DNA of 15,499 bases from contig JAFGKP010000028.1 of assembly GCA_016928455.1 (NCBI GenBank), positions 1-15,499 on the forward strand, read 5' to 3'. The translations under genes and the position numbers were made by a program. Under the pieces are notes generated by a model. That model was not told the origin of the DNA, searched no databases, and was given only the letters and a program-made list of their open reading frames with translations. The first letter of the stretch is position 1. Each line of letters begins with the position of its first letter. The DNA comes from Methanomicrobia archaeon (GTDB lineage Archaea; Halobacteriota; Syntropharchaeia; Alkanophagales; Methanospirareceae). This document shows, in pieces, positions 13,666 through 15,499 of this stretch.

Positions 13666-15194
13666 TGACCAATCAAACTGAGAAGCCCATGGAGATGACC
13701 TTCGAGCTGCACGTCGTTCTGAACTGCAGTGCGAGTGTTGGCGATAAGGTCGCTCGTGAGGAGTTAGCGGGATTTGTTACAAGCTCCAATAATACGCTCT
13801 TAACGAGGGGTGCGCCTCCCGGCTGTGGCGCGCAGATCGTTTCCTGGGACGTGCTCGATGAGAAAATCAACCTCACGATCGTTTCCGATCGGTTCGTGCG
13901 AGCGCATGATGCGTTCCTCCGGCTGAAGAAAGAGCTTACCAAGCTCCTGGGGAAGTACCGCATCGGGATACGCGGTATTGAGATCGCTGAGTACCGGATC
14001 ACGCTGGATTGGGAAGCAGGAGAAGGTTTGCAGATACGGCAACTACCGTTTGTCAAGGCGATAAACCAGGCACAGGGTCGTTTAGAGCTTCTGCTGGAGA
14101 TCGATGAATCGGCATTTGATAAGCGAATCCCCGATCGGCTCATACGTTTATTGGAGGATAAGCTGGACGCTGCGCGCTGGAAAGGAAAATCCGAGCACTG
14201 GGAACTGCTCTTCGAGAGCGCGAAGAAGCACTACCTCTTTGATAAAGATCCTACGGCTGAGATGCTCGCGCGGGGCTGGCTGGAGCACGCGGCAGGTAGA
14301 GGCCAGTACGTTTATGGGCCACAGGTGACGCGGATCTTCCGAACATTCGAGAAGATACTGCTCGATGAGCTCCTCACACCCCTGGGCTATAACGAGATGA
14401 TCTTCCCCAAATTCGTTGCCTGGGACGTCTGGAAACGCTCAGGGCATGCAAAAGGGATTTATCCTGAGGCGTACTATGTCTGCACGCCGAAGACACGCGA
14501 TCCCGAATACTGGGAGGACGTGATGGATTATTTCAAGGTGACGAACGAAGTCCCGGTCGATATGATCCTGGGGAAGATCGAGAACGTCGGTGGGATGTGC
14601 TATGCGCAGTGCCCGCCCTTCTGGGTGTTCCTGCAGGGGAAGACCCTCCCGGACGATATCTTACCGGTCACGGTCTTTGATCGTTCAGGGCCTTCCTATC
14701 GGTACGAGAGTGGCGGATTACATGGCATCGAGCGGCTCGATGAATTCCATCGCGTTGAGATCCTCTGGATCGGAACGAAGGAGCAGACGATCGAGCACGC
14801 GAAAGTCCTGCACGAGAAATACCGGCATATATTCGATGACATCCTCGACATCGAGTGGCGTGAGGCCTGGGTCACACCCTGGTTCATGGCGCAGGAGGGC
14901 AAAGCAGGATTATCAGAGCTACGGGAAGTCGGAACCACCGATTACGAGGCGATGCTGCCCTATAGTGAGAAGTGGCTCGAGTTCCAGAATGTGAGTGTGA
15001 ATGGGGATAAGTACCCCCGTGGGTTCAGCGTGAAATTACAGAGCGGGCAGGAACTATGGTCAGGATGCTCAGGTGTGGGTTTGGAGCGCTGGGCCGCTGT
15101 GTTCCTGGCACAAAAGGGGCTGGATGCCGAGAACTGGCCACAAAAGTTCCGCTCTGTGGTTGGCGAGTTACCCGAGGTATTTAGGTTCCTGTAA
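13665..15194 (+). CDS. serS: Type-2 (methanogenic-type) seryl-tRNA synthetase
   Basis: 509 residues from ATG 13665; the A of this ATG is the last base of the pcc1 stop. The overall sequence matches the rare SerRS of methanogens rather than the common type. The N-terminal tRNA-binding domain (about 12-180) has STLLTRG-like NNTLLTRGAPPG (43-54). The class II core includes RIFRTFEKILLDELLTPLGY (223-242), GGMCYAQCPPFW (309-320), the motif-2 stretch ESGGLHGIERLDEFHRVEI (348-366), WVTPWFMAQEG (402-412) and the motif-3 region ELWSGCSGVGLERWAAVF (463-480). This form binds a catalytic zinc with two Cys and one Glu; candidates are a Cys at 312 or 316, a Glu within 356-365 and Cys 468. It charges tRNA-Ser (and Sec tRNA where present). 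Met residues at 13689 and 13695 are alternative starts. Confidence 0.96.
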   Translation: MTNQTEKPMEMTFELHVVLNCSASVGDKVAREELAGFVTSSNNTLLTRGAPPGCGAQIVSWDVLDEKINLTIVSDRFVRAHDAFLRLKKELTKLLGKYRIGIRGIEIAEYRITLDWEAGEGLQIRQLPFVKAINQAQGRLELLLEIDESAFDKRIPDRLIRLLEDKLDAARWKGKSEHWELLFESAKKHYLFDKDPTAEMLARGWLEHAAGRGQYVYGPQVTRIFRTFEKILLDELLTPLGYNEMIFPKFVAWDVWKRSGHAKGIYPEAYYVCTPKTRDPEYWEDVMDYFKVTNEVPVDMILGKIENVGGMCYAQCPPFWVFLQGKTLPDDILPVTVFDRSGPSYRYESGGLHGIERLDEFHRVEILWIGTKEQTIEHAKVLHEKYRHIFDDILDIEWREAWVTPWFMAQEGKAGLSELREVGTTDYEAMLPYSEKWLEFQNVSVNGDKYPRGFSVKLQSGQELWSGCSGVGLERWAAVFLAQKGLDAENWPQKFRSVVGELPEVFRFL

Positions 15195-15203
15195 AGGGAG
15201 AAA

Positions 15204-15210
15204 GAGGTGA
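15204..15210 (+). promoter_or_regulatory. Strong ribosome binding site of the Lrp-type gene
   Basis: GAGGTGA is fully complementary to the archaeal 16S rRNA tail and lies 5 bases before ATG 15216. It decides the start of the gene that runs off the window. Confidence 0.75.
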
Positions 15211-15215
15211 GCTGG

Positions 15216-15499
15216 ATGGGTGAACAAGAGGGAGAGAACGTGGAAGAGATCCTGAGTTTGCTTGAGGAGAATGCACGGATCAGTAATGCAGAGATTGCAC
15301 GCATGACGGGGCTCGAGGAGGCAGATGTGAAGGCAATTATCGCAGACTTGGAACGGAAAGGAATTGTGAAGAAGTATAAAGCGATCGTCAACTATGCGAA
15401 GGCGGGCATCGAGACCGTGCAGGCGTTAATTGACGTGAACGTATGCCCTGAGCGGGACACGGGATACGACGCCATTGCAGAGCGGATCTCGCGGTTCCC
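15216..15499 (+). CDS. Lrp/AsnC-family transcriptional regulator (3' end missing)
   Basis: 94 codons are visible before the window ends. Residues 9-58 form the N-terminal helix-turn-helix of Lrp proteins: VEEILSLLEENARISNAEIA, then ARMTGLEEADVKAIIADLE and ERKGIVKKYKAIVNYAKAG. The start of the ligand-binding/oligomerisation (RAM) domain follows (ETVQALIDVNVCPERDTGYD). This subfamily, with an acidic N-terminus and KKYKAIVN at the linker, is found in archaea and bacteria and usually responds to amino acids or other small molecules. It starts 21 bases after serS with a perfect ribosome site, so it is likely in the same transcript. Targets are unknown, and the C-terminus cannot be judged. Confidence 0.85.
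   Translation, partial: MGEQEGENVEEILSLLEENARISNAEIARMTGLEEADVKAIIADLERKGIVKKYKAIVNYAKAGIETVQALIDVNVCPERDTGYDAIAERISRF

Overview
This window looks like a chromosomal piece of a euryarchaeon related to the methanogen lineages. The strongest marker is a type-2 ('methanogenic-type') seryl-tRNA synthetase. An archaeal-type PheS, archease, a Pcc1-like KEOPS subunit, a tungsten-type aldehyde:ferredoxin oxidoreductase (AOR) and TATA boxes with very short leaders agree with this. An anaerobic methanogen-related, methane- or alkane-oxidising group (for example the ANME-1 or Syntrophoarchaeum kind) would fit, but that is inference and the genus cannot be read from the sequence. No tRNA, rRNA, CRISPR array, insertion sequence or phage gene was seen.

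Layout. 1-2150 (+): the 3' part of a four-cluster ferredoxin followed by the AOR catalytic subunit, an electron-transfer pair. 2202-3782 (+): pheS, whose end overlaps the convergent archease gene (3771-4199, -) by 12 bp. 4389-6630 (+): a PadR-type repressor, an ABC ATPase and an ABC-2 permease, a typical self-regulated exporter operon. 6652-8004 (-): an FAD/NAD(P) disulfide reductase of the CoA-disulfide reductase/NADH oxidase kind, with an AT-rich promoter. 8332-9286 (+): four small genes (YwbE family, a 49-residue zinc ribbon, a 54-residue membrane protein, a Cys-rich DUF3795 protein), the least understood part of the window. 9389-13378 (-): a two-gene operon made of a nucleotidyltransferase fused to a type-I phosphomannose isomerase, followed with no gap by a phosphomannomutase. 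13435-15499 (+): pcc1, serS and the start of an Lrp/AsnC-type regulator, divergent from the sugar operon.

How the genes work together. The two-gene sugar operon appears to carry all three steps from fructose-6-phosphate to a nucleotide-activated mannose (isomerase, mutase, nucleotidyltransferase), probably for glycoprotein, glycolipid or surface glycan synthesis. Four genes (pheS, archease, pcc1, serS) serve tRNA charging, tRNA ligation or tRNA modification. The AOR pair is a low-potential redox module oxidising aldehydes or a related substrate. The small-gene cluster 8332-9286 and its divergent flavoprotein neighbour are the best place to look for something undescribed: all are small, and two of the four are built around Cys clusters.

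Limits: names rest on reading motifs and overall family resemblance by eye. No alignments, structure predictions or database searches were run.
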